Positions 8,690 to 17,911 of a stretch of DNA of 64,000 nucleotides are shown here, one piece after another. How positions within the stretch are numbered: the stretch's first letter is position 1; every line of letters begins with the position of its first letter. Location of the stretch: NCBI GenBank assembly GCA_903856725.1, contig CAIOCT010000126.1, forward strand, positions 1 to 64,000, written 5' to 3'. Below the pieces are notes generated by a model. The model was not told the DNA's origin. It was given only the letters and a program-made list of their open reading frames with translations, and did no database searches. Source of the DNA: an uncultured Verrucomicrobiota bacterium (GTDB lineage Bacteria > Verrucomicrobiota > Verrucomicrobiia > Opitutales > Opitutaceae). The position numbers were made by a program, and so were the translations under genes.

Positions 8690-9370
8690 GTGAAAATCCA
8701 TGTTTTGCCGTCTGGCCCAATTAAAACGATTGGGTATTTGTTAACGAACGCCTCCCTGGGTGAGGCGATCTTAATTGATGCCCCGGGCGACATTCTGGAA
8801 AAAATAACACCTTTATTAGCGCAAGAAGGGTGTCGATTGAAGGAGCTTTGGCTCACCCACGGCCACTGGGATCACACGCAAGATTCTGCTCGGCTGAAGC
8901 GAGAGCTAGCTGTGTTGATCCGCGCGCATCGTGCTGATCAGGCGCTGATTGAAACCCCCGAGTTGATGGAAAAATTCATGGGCGCGCGCTTGGGCCTCGA
9001 ACCGGCAAAGATCGATGTTTTTTTCACCCCGGGCGAAACCCTCACCGCCGTAGGTCGCGAATTTGAGGTGCGCCATGTACCTGGTCACTGCGCTGGCAAT
9101 GTGCTTTTCTACGCCGCGCCGCTCAATGGCTCAACTGGGGCTACAACGAGTACTGCCTTCGTTGGTGACGCCTTGTTTAAAGCGGGGGTCGGCCGATGGG
9201 ATTTGCAGGGTGGGGGCTTTGCGGTTCTCGCACAATCAATCAGGTCCCAGATCTATACGCTGCCTGATGATACCATTGTATTTCCTGGCCACGGCCCGCG
9301 CACAACCGTTGGCGAAGAGAAAGCAACTAATCCCTACGTTCCGCTGATCGCGGCGGCGCGTCCTGTATGA
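8690..9370 (+). CDS. Metallo-beta-lactamase-fold hydrolase, glyoxalase II-like
   Basis: A 226-residue MBL-fold hydrolase of the small YcbL/glyoxalase II type. The dinuclear metal site is complete: His57-x-His59-x-Asp61-His62 (THGHWDH), His133 (VPGHCAGN), Asp160 (FVGDALF) and His201 (FPGHGP). Such enzymes often hydrolyse thioesters such as S-lactoylglutathione, but the substrate here is not certain. It starts at GTG, directly behind a GGGGG tract that is too close for an ideal ribosome-binding site. Its stop overlaps the start of ribD by four bases (ATGA), so the two are probably translationally coupled, although no functional link to riboflavin synthesis is obvious. Confidence 0.85.
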   Translation: MKIHVLPSGPIKTIGYLLTNASLGEAILIDAPGDILEKITPLLAQEGCRLKELWLTHGHWDHTQDSARLKRELAVLIRAHRADQALIETPELMEKFMGARLGLEPAKIDVFFTPGETLTAVGREFEVRHVPGHCAGNVLFYAAPLNGSTGATTSTAFVGDALFKAGVGRWDLQGGGFAVLAQSIRSQIYTLPDDTIVFPGHGPRTTVGEEKATNPYVPLIAAARPV

Positions 9371-10539
9371 TTGATCTAGAAAGTCAGAATTATTTTATGC
9401 GCCGCGCATTGGCGGCGGCCCGACAAGGCTGGGGGCTCACGCATCCCAATCCAATGGTCGGTGCGCTTATTGTGGAGGCCGGTGAAATTGTGGCGGAGGG
9501 TTACCATGCCGCCGCGGGTGAAGCCCATGCCGAGATCAAGGCGCTCAAGAATCTGGGCCGGAAACCACGCCCGGGGGCTACGCTTTACGTTACACTTGAG
9601 CCCTGCTGCACGCATGGCCGCACCCCTCCGTGCACGGATGCGATCGTCGATGCGGGCATTACCCGAGTAGTTGTCGGCTCGACTGACCCTAATCCGGCTC
9701 ACGCGGGCAAAGGGTTTGGGCTGCTGCGCGCGAGTGGCGTTGAAGTGATTACCGGAGTATTGGCCGCAGAGTGTGATGATTTAAATTTAATTTTTAACCA
9801 CACCATGCTGACGAGCCGGCCGCTGTTTGCGGCGAAATCGGGGGTAACTCTGGATGGCAAAGTGGCGACCCGAGCAGGCGATTCACAATGGATTACGGGC
9901 GAGGCATCTCGAGCTAACGCGCATCACTGGCGCCGACTTTTCCCAGCTATCGCTGTCGGGGCCGGAACGGTGCGGGCGGATAATCCACGGCTGACGGCGC
10001 GAATCGGCGCTACCGAATGGTGCCCTTGGCGCTTTGTGTTCGATGGCCTGTTGCGATCGGTGAATGATCAGAATATGCCGAATCTTTACACGGACGAATT
10101 TCGCGCTCGGACAATCGTGGTGACGACTGCACTAGGCGGTATCGGGTATGTTCGTAAATTGACCGCGCTGGGAGTGAAAACTTGGGTGCTCCCATCAGCA
10201 TCGGCCAAAGTAAGTTTTTCAGATTTCCGCCAACGTTGTTTGGCTGAGGGCATTACCGGCGTTTTCTTCGAAGGTGGCTCACAATTGCTTAGCGAGTTAC
10301 TCCAAGCGCGCGAACTTGATTATCTTTTTACGTATCAAGCCCCCGTGCTCTTCGCTGATGATAAAGGGAAAAGTGTGTTGCGCGGACTTCGCACTGAAAC
10401 GCTGGCTCAAGCGATTCGGCTCAGGGATGTCCGTCACGAGGTGCATGGCGAAGATGCTCTGCTACGCGGATTCTTAAAATACCCAGAAAAAATGCAAATT
10501 GATGAGGCAACTTTTACGCGTCCCGTCTATGGCGAGTGA
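9367..10539 (+). CDS. ribD: Bifunctional riboflavin deaminase/reductase RibD
   Basis: A 390-residue enzyme for two successive steps of riboflavin synthesis: deamination of the diaminopyrimidine intermediate, then reduction of the ribosyl side chain. The N-terminal deaminase has the zinc site His54-Ala-Glu56 and Cys80/Cys89 in LEPCCTHGRTPPC. The C-terminal reductase begins near residue 155 (RPLFAAKSGVTLDGKVAT) with SQWITGEASR and VGAGTVRADNPRLTAR. The length is normal. The start overlaps the preceding MBL gene by four bases. The end overlaps rdgB by 11 bases, giving an MBL-ribD-rdgB operon. Other rib genes are not in the window. Confidence 0.96.
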   Translation: MIDLESQNYFMRRALAAARQGWGLTHPNPMVGALIVEAGEIVAEGYHAAAGEAHAEIKALKNLGRKPRPGATLYVTLEPCCTHGRTPPCTDAIVDAGITRVVVGSTDPNPAHAGKGFGLLRASGVEVITGVLAAECDDLNLIFNHTMLTSRPLFAAKSGVTLDGKVATRAGDSQWITGEASRANAHHWRRLFPAIAVGAGTVRADNPRLTARIGATEWCPWRFVFDGLLRSVNDQNMPNLYTDEFRARTIVVTTALGGIGYVRKLTALGVKTWVLPSASAKVSFSDFRQRCLAEGITGVFFEGGSQLLSELLQARELDYLFTYQAPVLFADDKGKSVLRGLRTETLAQAIRLRDVRHEVHGEDALLRGFLKYPEKMQIDEATFTRPVYGE

Positions 10540-11164
10540 CGCAGGTCGCACTCAATCGACTGCTCCGCGGTCGATCCTGATTTATTTGGCAACGACGAAC
10601 GCTCACAAGGCCAGCGAATTTCAAGCTTTGGCAGATGCAACGGGGGGCGGGATACGAATACGAGCCGTCTCCCAGATGCCTGCGGTCCCAGAAGATACCG
10701 GAACCTTCATCGGTAATGCGCGACAAAAAGCCCGTGCGGTCCAGGCGCTGCTGCCCAATACCGCTTGGGTCTTGGCTGATGATAGCGGCATTTGTGTTGA
10801 TTTTTTAGGTGGTGCTCCAGGAGTTGAATCAGCTTATTTCGCCGGCCCCCAACACGACAGCACTGCTAATTTAAATAAACTCACCGCCGTGATGCAGGCC
10901 GTGCCCTTAGGTCTACGCGGGGCAAGCTTTCGGTGCGTGTTGGTTTTGCTGGGACCCGACGGCCGTGAATACGTGGCCGAAGGTCGCTGTGACGGCACGC
11001 TGCGCCTTACGCCCGTAGGCGGCCATGGTTTTGGCTATGATCCGCTATTTGAACCGATCGGCTATACCGCAACTTATGCCGAACTGGATCAACCGACGAA
11101 AAATAAAATTAGTCACCGTGGCCGGGCCTGGGCTAAACTGCTGACCCAACTTCGCTCAAGCTAA
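10529..11164 (+). CDS. rdgB: Non-canonical purine NTP pyrophosphatase (RdgB/HAM1)
   Basis: A 211-residue Ham1-type enzyme that hydrolyses ITP, dITP and XTP to monophosphates, protecting DNA and RNA from deaminated purines. Motifs: LATTNAHKASEFQAL near the N-terminus (substrate loop), LADDSGICVDFLGGAPGVESAYFAG (metal-binding Asp pair) and GGHGFGYDPLFEP near the C-terminus. I chose the ATG at 10529, overlapping the ribD stop by 11 bases, since the longer frame from 10499 adds only ten residues before it. The gene ends 15 bp before the convergent pilin operon. Confidence 0.95.
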   Translation: MASDAGRTQSTAPRSILIYLATTNAHKASEFQALADATGGGIRIRAVSQMPAVPEDTGTFIGNARQKARAVQALLPNTAWVLADDSGICVDFLGGAPGVESAYFAGPQHDSTANLNKLTAVMQAVPLGLRGASFRCVLVLLGPDGREYVAEGRCDGTLRLTPVGGHGFGYDPLFEPIGYTATYAELDQPTKNKISHRGRAWAKLLTQLRSS

Positions 11165-11179
11165 GTTGACGCGGTGGCG

Positions 11180-14100
11180 CTAGGGTATCGGCAGGGCCAA
11201 AATAGTCGCCTTCATCGTGGTATACTGCGCCGGGGTTAGCTCTTTATAAGCAAGCCGCGAAGCGCCAATGAGCATCGGCTCGAGGGGAACATCATGGGAT
11301 GCACTCCGTAAACTTTCATGAAGCCCCCAGAAGCGCCCTGCGCCGGAATAGATGCGGATACTCCAAGGCTCAGTGGCAATCTCACTCGCAAACATCGCGA
11401 TCATTGATCCACGAATATAGAGACCAGTGCCCGACCAATTTTCGTTCAAGCGCGGAAAATTGTGCACACCACCACTATTTTGTCTCGTGGTAGTTTCAAC
11501 AATGCCTGTCAGTAAGCAGGCGGAGATTTCGGTAACCGCAGGGGCGAATTTTTGCGTAGTAGTTGCGCCAGCTGTACCGCCAAAGCCTAGGCCTGGTGAG
11601 CCCGTGTTCCCCAAATTCGGCAGGTAAGCAGGGACGGTCGCAGTCGCGGTTCCATCTACACTGTTCGTTCCACTCGGATTGCTCGTACTCCAACTTGTGC
11701 TCCACCCGCTCGTCCGACAGATATTTGCGCTGAGCGAATCTGACCACCCACTGCTCTGGTAATACTGGGTGGCGCTACTACTGGTAAAGATCGGCTGCGA
11801 ATAAATTGTCAAAGCATCACCCATCACGGAGGTGAGCTTTTCACTACTGCTGTCGGGATAACGTGCGCTATAGCCGCCATAAGCCGTGGCATCGGTTGCG
11901 GTCGAGTTGATCGTCCCATCAGCGTTGAAATGCCCGACAATATAAACCGAATCATTGGTGCAGAAGCTGAAGCCGGTGCAGCCGACGGTGCTCAGTGAAA
12001 CAGCCGGGCCGCGGCCGTTCCAGAGTCTCACGCCTGAGTCCATCCGATCTCGGCTAGGCGCCGTGGTCATCGTGAGGTCCTCAGCATCAACCGAGTGAAT
12101 GTAAACTGAGATCCCATCAAACCAGGGACCGGTGCCGGCGTTGTAGAGATTGGCCGCCGCTACGGTGTAATTAGCGGGGTTGATGATCGCGTCGGCTACT
12201 TCCGACGAACCGGTTGGTGCAAAATAAATCTGAAACGGATCAGGAAGTGGGAGGGCGGTTGGGCTGCCAATAATCGTTAGCCAACGGCCGGTTTGATCAG
12301 TGCCGGCGGAAGCAACGCTACTTTGCTTAGCAAGAGTAAAGGTTTTGCTGACAGTATTGGTGCCTTTGGTTGCGGTGATGATAGCCGTCCCAGTGGTGCT
12401 GGTCATATTCGTGACGGTGTAGATATTGGCTTGGGGGCCTGAGCCAAAAGTGCCGACGACTCCTCCCGTAACTGCGACGGTGTAATTCCAGTTAGCAGTG
12501 TCCTCAACTCCACCTACATAGACTCGCATTTCGCTAACAACTGGATTGGTGGTGAAATTAGCTGCGACGGTTACTCCTGCTCCTGCCGACGGAATTACCA
12601 TATAATCATTAGTGAGAGCGGCGGTCACAGTCGTGCTGCCATCGGTCACGATGGGGATGATTTGATAGTCGAGCTGCGTAGCGGTGCCGCCGGCCAAATA
12701 CTGAGTAACCTTGATGGCTGTAACAGAACCACCGGGCGTATAGGTGGTCGAAGATTCATCACTCGAAGAGGTGTAGGTGCTCCCACCCCACCCGTAAGGG
12801 TCGGTCGTGCTTTCTTGGATAATGTAGCGTCCAGCATAAGCGGTTGAGGCAGCGGTGCCGGTCTGCGTGGTACTGCTGATTCGGATTGCGGTTGGCGCGT
12901 AGGCGACGGCTTGAGATTTTTGCACTACAGGAAGTGTCACCGCCGAACCAAGCAGCGAGTAAGTTGGTCCGAGACCGAGGCCGTAGGCGAACATTGTGGG
13001 GGTCCCGCCATTAAATACTGAATGACTCCACGTGGTCGCGTCGCTCGGTCGAGCTGGATAGTAAACGCTGCTGGTTGTAGCTGTGGAATAAGTGCGATCG
13101 ACCGCCATTTTAAAACGGGTCATATCAAAATCGATTTTAGCAATCGGACGGGGTAAAAAAGCGCTACTTGATCGGCTAAAAGGATGGCCGTTACTGTTAG
13201 TCGCTCGTCGCATGTCGTAGAAATAGGCATCGCTAAAACTCGTCATGCTCGGGGTGCCCGTTGCATACCCAGTGCCAGCGAGGTCAACATTTGCAGTACT
13301 GATCGGTCCCTTCGGTATACGCAGAACTTGATTGCTGCCGACGGCGGTGTCGACGCGGTAGGCGTTGGGTAAATTATTTACAAAAGAGTTGGCCGACCCG
13401 TAGCTCGGCTGCCCCGGCAGTACCACCTCTCTGAGCGTATGAGTTAGATCGGCATTAAGCGTATTCAACCAGCAGCGGTAAGAATACGCGCGCATCGAGA
13501 CCGTCGTGGCATCTGGCAAGGCTCCGTTGCGTACCTGCGCGGTGGGGTTAACGATTATATAAAGACCGGCTTTACGAGAAAATTGAGTTCCTGCCAAGAT
13601 GAGGTCGGCTGAATCGGCACTACTCGGTGCCTCGATTGTGCTGCGGCCGCTATTTAGAATTGAGGTATCAAGCCCGGGGAGCTCCAAGGTGCCCACTTGG
13701 TGGGCGCTCGTGCGAAAGTTGCCGCCATAGGAGGAGGTGGCAAAGGTCTTGAAATTCGCGAGGGAGGTGGTGGTCACTGAAGTACCGCCATATTTATGGT
13801 CACGCCAGACGCTGGCGGAGCTCATAATGTTCGTGGTGGTTCCAGCCGGATTTTGAAAAAGCAGCGGGCCGGTGCCACCAGGCCCAATATCAGCGGTGTC
13901 TGTTTCGTTATAGGTGGTACCTTTGTAAGCGCTGTTAGCGTAAAATCCGCCGACAGCGGTTACCCGATCCTTGAATTGGATCGTGTTGGTAAAGCCCGTC
14001 TGACACCGCGCAATAAAATCACCGTTCGAGTGCACTGGTCCACTGATTACCATGTTGGCGCCCGGTGAAAATTCGAGGTCCTTGTTGTAAAAAATCGCGA

Positions 14101-14614
14101 ACTGAAAAAGAGGCACCTCGGAAATTTGTAAATCTTGCTCAGCGTAAGTCGTGATCGAGCCAAGCGCGGAATGCCGCATCGTTGATTGGGCAATAATCGG
14201 CACTGTGCCAGTCAGGACTTGCAGGCCATAATTTGTGCTCGTGGTATCCGTGATGAGCGTCAGTCCGGTGTTTGAGGTAATTCCGGCATAAGTAGCGACA
14301 TCGCTGACTCCGGAAAATGCGGTAGTCAGAACGTCATTTGGCGGGAGATAGAGTTGATTGGTGCCACTCGAAAACTGCATCAGGCTGACCGTTTTCATTC
14401 GATGCAACTTAGTACTGATTTGTTCGGCGGAATAGAGCGTTACATTTTCCGCCATATTCTTTGAGCGAAGAATCAGCCGATTGCGTTCATTACCGCGGCG
14501 CTCGCTGAGGGTGTAATTCAGCATGCTGCCAGTCAAAATGGCCATCATCCCGATTAGCATCACTACGGTGATCAGGGCGGAGCCCTTGGGCGAGGAATTG
14601 TAGTGCGAACGCAT
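11180..14614 (-). CDS. Giant PilX-like minor pilin/pilus-tip protein
   Basis: An 1144-residue exported protein, last gene of a three-gene minor-pilin operon. The N-terminus (MRSHYNSSPKGSALITVVML and on) has a short basic segment, a prepilin-like hydrophobic helix at residues 12-32 and then a charged ERRGNERNR stretch, as in PilX-type proteins. Residues about 165-200 (FQFAIFYNKDLEF, GPVHSNGDF) form a block typical of long PilX-like proteins. Residues about 630-765 are Thr/Val/Gly-rich and look like an inserted immunoglobulin-like domain. The C-terminal 100 residues (HNFPRLNENWSG, RGSMIAMFASEI) are aromatic and probably conserved. ATG 14614 has GGAG about nine bases upstream; the frame opens to 14824, but that part overlaps the upstream gene. 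No pilus motor genes are nearby. Confidence 0.7.
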   Translation of the reverse strand: MRSHYNSSPKGSALITVVMLIGMMAILTGSMLNYTLSERRGNERNRLILRSKNMAENVTLYSAEQISTKLHRMKTVSLMQFSSGTNQLYLPPNDVLTTAFSGVSDVATYAGITSNTGLTLITDTTSTNYGLQVLTGTVPIIAQSTMRHSALGSITTYAEQDLQISEVPLFQFAIFYNKDLEFSPGANMVISGPVHSNGDFIARCQTGFTNTIQFKDRVTAVGGFYANSAYKGTTYNETDTADIGPGGTGPLLFQNPAGTTTNIMSSASVWRDHKYGGTSVTTTSLANFKTFATSSYGGNFRTSAHQVGTLELPGLDTSILNSGRSTIEAPSSADSADLILAGTQFSRKAGLYIIVNPTAQVRNGALPDATTVSMRAYSYRCWLNTLNADLTHTLREVVLPGQPSYGSANSFVNNLPNAYRVDTAVGSNQVLRIPKGPISTANVDLAGTGYATGTPSMTSFSDAYFYDMRRATNSNGHPFSRSSSAFLPRPIAKIDFDMTRFKMAVDRTYSTATTSSVYYPARPSDATTWSHSVFNGGTPTMFAYGLGLGPTYSLLGSAVTLPVVQKSQAVAYAPTAIRISSTTQTGTAASTAYAGRYIIQESTTDPYGWGGSTYTSSSDESSTTYTPGGSVTAIKVTQYLAGGTATQLDYQIIPIVTDGSTTVTAALTNDYMVIPSAGAGVTVAANFTTNPVVSEMRVYVGGVEDTANWNYTVAVTGGVVGTFGSGPQANIYTVTNMTSTTGTAIITATKGTNTVSKTFTLAKQSSVASAGTDQTGRWLTIIGSPTALPLPDPFQIYFAPTGSSEVADAIINPANYTVAAANLYNAGTGPWFDGISVYIHSVDAEDLTMTTAPSRDRMDSGVRLWNGRGPAVSLSTVGCTGFSFCTNDSVYIVGHFNADGTINSTATDATAYGGYSARYPDSSSEKLTSVMGDALTIYSQPIFTSSSATQYYQSSGWSDSLSANICRTSGWSTSWSTSNPSGTNSVDGTATATVPAYLPNLGNTGSPGLGFGGTAGATTTQKFAPAVTEISACLLTGIVETTTRQNSGGVHNFPRLNENWSGTGLYIRGSMIAMFASEIATEPWSIRIYSGAGRFWGLHESLRSASHDVPLEPMLIGASRLAYKELTPAQYTTMKATILALPIP

Positions 14615-14618
14615 AGGT

Positions 14619-15431
14619 TTATCTCCGGGGAGAAATCGTGTAATTAAAACTACTGCTCGAGAGCAAATTATTGAGGGTACTCCCGTTGATGAATTCGACG
14701 TTGATTGAAATAAACCCATTGGTGGCTGAAGCACTGGGTGATTCAGAAGAAAAAATCGGGTACAGATCACCGGCGCTATACGGCGTGTAAGGGGAGGGCA
14801 CCGCGCGGCCCTTACTACGGGCATTGAGTAATTTGGATCCGGTCAGCAGAGGATTGGTGCTTAAATTGATCAAATTTAGCTCAGCCGTTACATCACTGTG
14901 CCCATTGGAGGTAGACGAAGTGCCTTCGCCCCAATCCGCTGTTTCGTAATAACGAATTGCCGCCTCCGCATTGACATTAGCATTGGCCGTTGTGGCCTGG
15001 TCGCGTGTGACTCGATAATAAATTCGGATCTGTTTAATATCAGTCGTTCGATAGAGTGCAGTCTTAGTGATCAAGACTAGGCAATCGCCATGTCCCACCC
15101 ATTTATCGTAATCATCGTCCGCGGCATCAACAAAACTCAACGCGGCGTAATCGGTGTCCAAATTCACGCTGCCATCGAGCGAGGTGTAATAAGGGAAAAG
15201 ATAAAAATAAGAGGCGTCTAAGGTTTCCTTAGAGATCTGCGCCATGAAACTACGCAGACTAGCATTGGTCATCAAGCGCTGGGTGTCCTTGTACATGGTC
15301 CGGAGGCCAAATAAAAACGTGCTCATGCACATTCCCATCACGAGGGAGACGATGGTCATGCTGATCATGACCTCGACAAGCGTAAAGCCGGCCCGAGACG
15401 AACATGGCGGGAAGGGAGGCTTAGCTTTCAT
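14619..15431 (-). CDS. PilW-like prepilin (type IV pilin/pseudopilin family)
   Basis: A 270-residue protein with a type IV prepilin N-terminus: short leader ending in Gly, then FTLVEVMISM and a hydrophobic helix (residues 14-45). Prepilin peptidase would cut before the Phe and methylate it, and the Glu at mature position 5 is present. The rest is a globular beta-rich domain as in PilW/GspJ minor pilins, with Tyr/Asp-rich parts around residues 85-115. The ATG overlaps the stop of the upstream pilin gene by four bases, and the next gene starts 4 bp after its stop, so all three are one translationally coupled operon. It is a component of a type IV pilus or type II-like secretion pseudopilus; which one is not decidable here. 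Confidence 0.78.
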   Translation of the reverse strand: MKAKPPFPPCSSRAGFTLVEVMISMTIVSLVMGMCMSTFLFGLRTMYKDTQRLMTNASLRSFMAQISKETLDASYFYLFPYYTSLDGSVNLDTDYAALSFVDAADDDYDKWVGHGDCLVLITKTALYRTTDIKQIRIYYRVTRDQATTANANVNAEAAIRYYETADWGEGTSSTSNGHSDVTAELNLINLSTNPLLTGSKLLNARSKGRAVPSPYTPYSAGDLYPIFSSESPSASATNGFISINVEFINGSTLNNLLSSSSFNYTISPRR

Positions 15432-16111
15432 TGGTCGTAGCGGGTGCGGAGAAAAATTTCTCGATCACGGACGGTCCGTGTTATGCTGCCGTCTTGATAG
15501 CTATAGGTATAAACCAAGGTGAATTTTTTTACGTTCGCTACATCTCGAGACAGGTTGGGGATCTCATCGATCCATAACCAAATGTTCAAATTGATCTGTT
15601 GAGAAGTCGTCCCGGTGACAGTCGAAAGTGGGATAGAGCCAATCCAGTTATCTACAGCCCCCAAACTGCTCGCGCTCGCGGACGGAGCGGGCGTCGTTGT
15701 AGGGCCGTGGGGAGTGGTTGGTAGCGCGCTGGTCGATTCCAAAGTATGGACGACGGTGAGCCATTTAACGATGTTCTGACTAATCCGCACCCGAACATAC
15801 GGCGTAACCGGCGCGCCAGTACCCGTGGGTGCATACGGATCAACCTCATAACTGGGCACCAGCGTTGTGTAATCGAGTTCTTTGATTTGCTCAATTACGC
15901 CGTAAATCATGCTGGTGGCTGCTGCATGCAAGACACTCGATTCAGTGACGCGGCGTGACTGAATAAATGCGCTGATAAAACCAAGCATGACCGTCGCCAT
16001 TAGGATGAGGGAGATCATCACTTCCACCAGCGTTAACCCCCGCTGGCGAGTGCCGGCCTGAGCGGAAATGATGCAAGCAACTCGATGCGACGCGGGTGAG
16101 CCGATTAACAT
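15428..16111 (-). CDS. PilV-like prepilin (type IV pilin/pseudopilin family)
   Basis: A protein of 227 residues from the preferred ATG at 16111. The prepilin cleavage motif RQRG then LTLVEVMISL and a hydrophobic helix follow a leader of about 25 residues, long but acceptable for minor pilins. Leu instead of Phe at mature position 1 is a common variant; the Glu at mature position 5 is kept. A Pro/Ala/Ser-rich linker occurs near residues 125-145. It is the first gene of the PilV-PilW-PilX-like operon, so its promoter should lie in 16112-16320, shared with divergent metG. The frame is open to 16213, but the extra 34 residues look non-native. Confidence 0.72.
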   Translation of the reverse strand: MLIGSPASHRVACIISAQAGTRQRGLTLVEVMISLILMATVMLGFISAFIQSRRVTESSVLHAAATSMIYGVIEQIKELDYTTLVPSYEVDPYAPTGTGAPVTPYVRVRISQNIVKWLTVVHTLESTSALPTTPHGPTTTPAPSASASSLGAVDNWIGSIPLSTVTGTTSQQINLNIWLWIDEIPNLSRDVANVKKFTLVYTYSYQDGSITRTVRDREIFLRTRYDQ

Positions 16112-16320
16112 AAAGTCATAATGTTGCGATTTCAGGTCTGATGCCAAGCCCTGAAAGCATTCAGCTGGTCGACTATCCGCTGGCGGGATTGTACCGCGAT
16201 TTGTGATTATCAATGCTGGTTAAGAAATACGCCACGCTCTAGCGCAGTCGAGCTCAGCTTGGACCGGTCGGTATCAAAGTCTTCGACAAATGGCAGAGGA
16301 GTATTACTTTTAGTCCCTCC

Positions 16321-17859
16321 ATGAAGTCTTTCTACATCACGACCGCCATCGACTACGTAAACGGGTCGCCGCACCTCGGGCATGCCTATGAGAAAGTGCT
16401 AACCGACGTCATTGCACGCTTTCGTCGTCAGCAGGGCGACCAGGTGCATTTTCTGACTGGGGTCGACGAGCACGGCCAGAAAGTTCAAGCGAGCGCTAAG
16501 CGTAAAGGGATGCCGCCCCAGCAATTTTGCGATGAAGTAAGCGCGGAATTTCGGGCCTTGTTGCCGCGGTTGAATATTACCAACGACGACTTTATTCGGA
16601 CGACGGAAGAACGCCATCAGCGGGTCGTGCGGACTATTTTGCAGCAATTGTTTGACCGTGGAGAAATTTATAAAGCTGAATATCAGGGCTTTTACTCCAC
16701 CCGGCAGGAGCAATTTTTGCAGGAAAAAGATCGTTTGCCTGACGGAACCTGGCCGGAACTCTTTGGCGAAGTTACCGAAATTACAGAATCTAATTATTTC
16801 TTTAAGCTTCGGCAATATCAGGACTGGCTCATCGACCATCTCACTAAACATGAGGATTTTATTTTTCCACGTTACCGGCAGAAGCAGGTGCTAGAATTTC
16901 TTAAAGAGCCGCTCAATGACCTTTGTATTTCACGTCCGCGCGAGCGACTGGAGTGGGGTATTCCGCTCCCCTTTGATGCCAATTATGTCACTTATGTATG
17001 GTTTGATGCGCTGCTTAATTATTATTCAGCGGTCGCCGATCGTCCCGGCAAGTGGCCCGCAACCTGGCATGTGATCGGCAAAGATATTCTTGTTCCTCCG
17101 CATGCCGTTTACTGGCCCATTATGCTCCATGCGGCGCAGTTGCCGCTGCCCGGTGGAATCATTGCTCACGGTTGGTGGATGCAGCGCGGAGCTAAAATGT
17201 CTAAAAGCACTGGCAATGCTCTCAATCCGCTGGATCTGGTCACGGAATTTGGCGCCGATGCTTTTCGCTACTTCCTCATGCGTGAAATGAACGTCGGCCA
17301 AGATAGCGATTTTACCCGCGAACAATTCTTGGTGCGTTACAACAGCGAGTTGGCAAATAATTTAGGTAATCTGGTCAACCGCACGCTCAACATGACGACG
17401 CGGTTCGCGGCTGGCGTGCTTCCAGCCGCAGAAGTGACCGAAGACTTGGAACGCTCCTTGCAGGAATTGTGGTCAAAAACTCGCCATGAATTTATTCCGC
17501 TTTGCGAAGGCTTTCAGTTTCATACTGCGCTTGAGCGGGCAATGTTCTTCTTGACCGAAACCAATGCCTATATCGAGAAGCGGGCGCCTTGGAAATTAGG
17601 CAAATCGACGGCTCCAGCCGATCAAGCGTTATTGCGTACCTCGTTAGCGACGATGGCAGAAGCGCTCCGACTTGCCGTGGCTTTAATTCAGCATGTCACC
17701 CCAACGGCGACTGAAAAAATCAATGCCGTGCTTGGCTACAAGCCGGGGCTGATCTGGAGCGAAGAACTTGATTGGGGGCAGCGTCTCGTCGGATCGCAGG
17801 TAGCTGCCACGCTGGTTCTTTTCCCAAGGCCACTACCGCCGCCGGCGGCGGCGCTTTAA
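16321..17859 (+). CDS. metG: Methionine--tRNA ligase
   Basis: A 512-residue class I synthetase that charges tRNA-Met and initiator tRNA. The HIGH signature appears as HLGH at residues 18-21 and the KMSKS loop at 292-296 (KMSKSTGNALNP). An anticodon-binding helical domain follows (NLGNLVNRTLNM, EKRAPWKLGK). The protein ends shortly after and has no C-terminal EMAP/OB-fold tRNA-binding domain, which is the short form found in many bacteria. It is divergent from the pilin operon and followed 52 bp later by menF on the same strand. Confidence 0.97.
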   Translation: MKSFYITTAIDYVNGSPHLGHAYEKVLTDVIARFRRQQGDQVHFLTGVDEHGQKVQASAKRKGMPPQQFCDEVSAEFRALLPRLNITNDDFIRTTEERHQRVVRTILQQLFDRGEIYKAEYQGFYSTRQEQFLQEKDRLPDGTWPELFGEVTEITESNYFFKLRQYQDWLIDHLTKHEDFIFPRYRQKQVLEFLKEPLNDLCISRPRERLEWGIPLPFDANYVTYVWFDALLNYYSAVADRPGKWPATWHVIGKDILVPPHAVYWPIMLHAAQLPLPGGIIAHGWWMQRGAKMSKSTGNALNPLDLVTEFGADAFRYFLMREMNVGQDSDFTREQFLVRYNSELANNLGNLVNRTLNMTTRFAAGVLPAAEVTEDLERSLQELWSKTRHEFIPLCEGFQFHTALERAMFFLTETNAYIEKRAPWKLGKSTAPADQALLRTSLATMAEALRLAVALIQHVTPTATEKINAVLGYKPGLIWSEELDWGQRLVGSQVAATLVLFPRPLPPPAAAL

Positions 17860-17911
17860 GTTGCGGATTGTGCGGGGTGACAAGCATGAGCTCACGGCAG
17901 GCTGATTTTCT

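Noticed and set aside
14615-14824. 70 extra residues before the giant PilX
   Set aside because: They overlap the PilW gene and lie upstream of a good SD-led ATG at 14614.
17836-17860. GC-rich GCCGCCGGCGGC hairpin at the end of metG as terminator
   Set aside because: It encodes the Pro/Ala tail of MetG and is followed only by TTTAAG, not a U-run.
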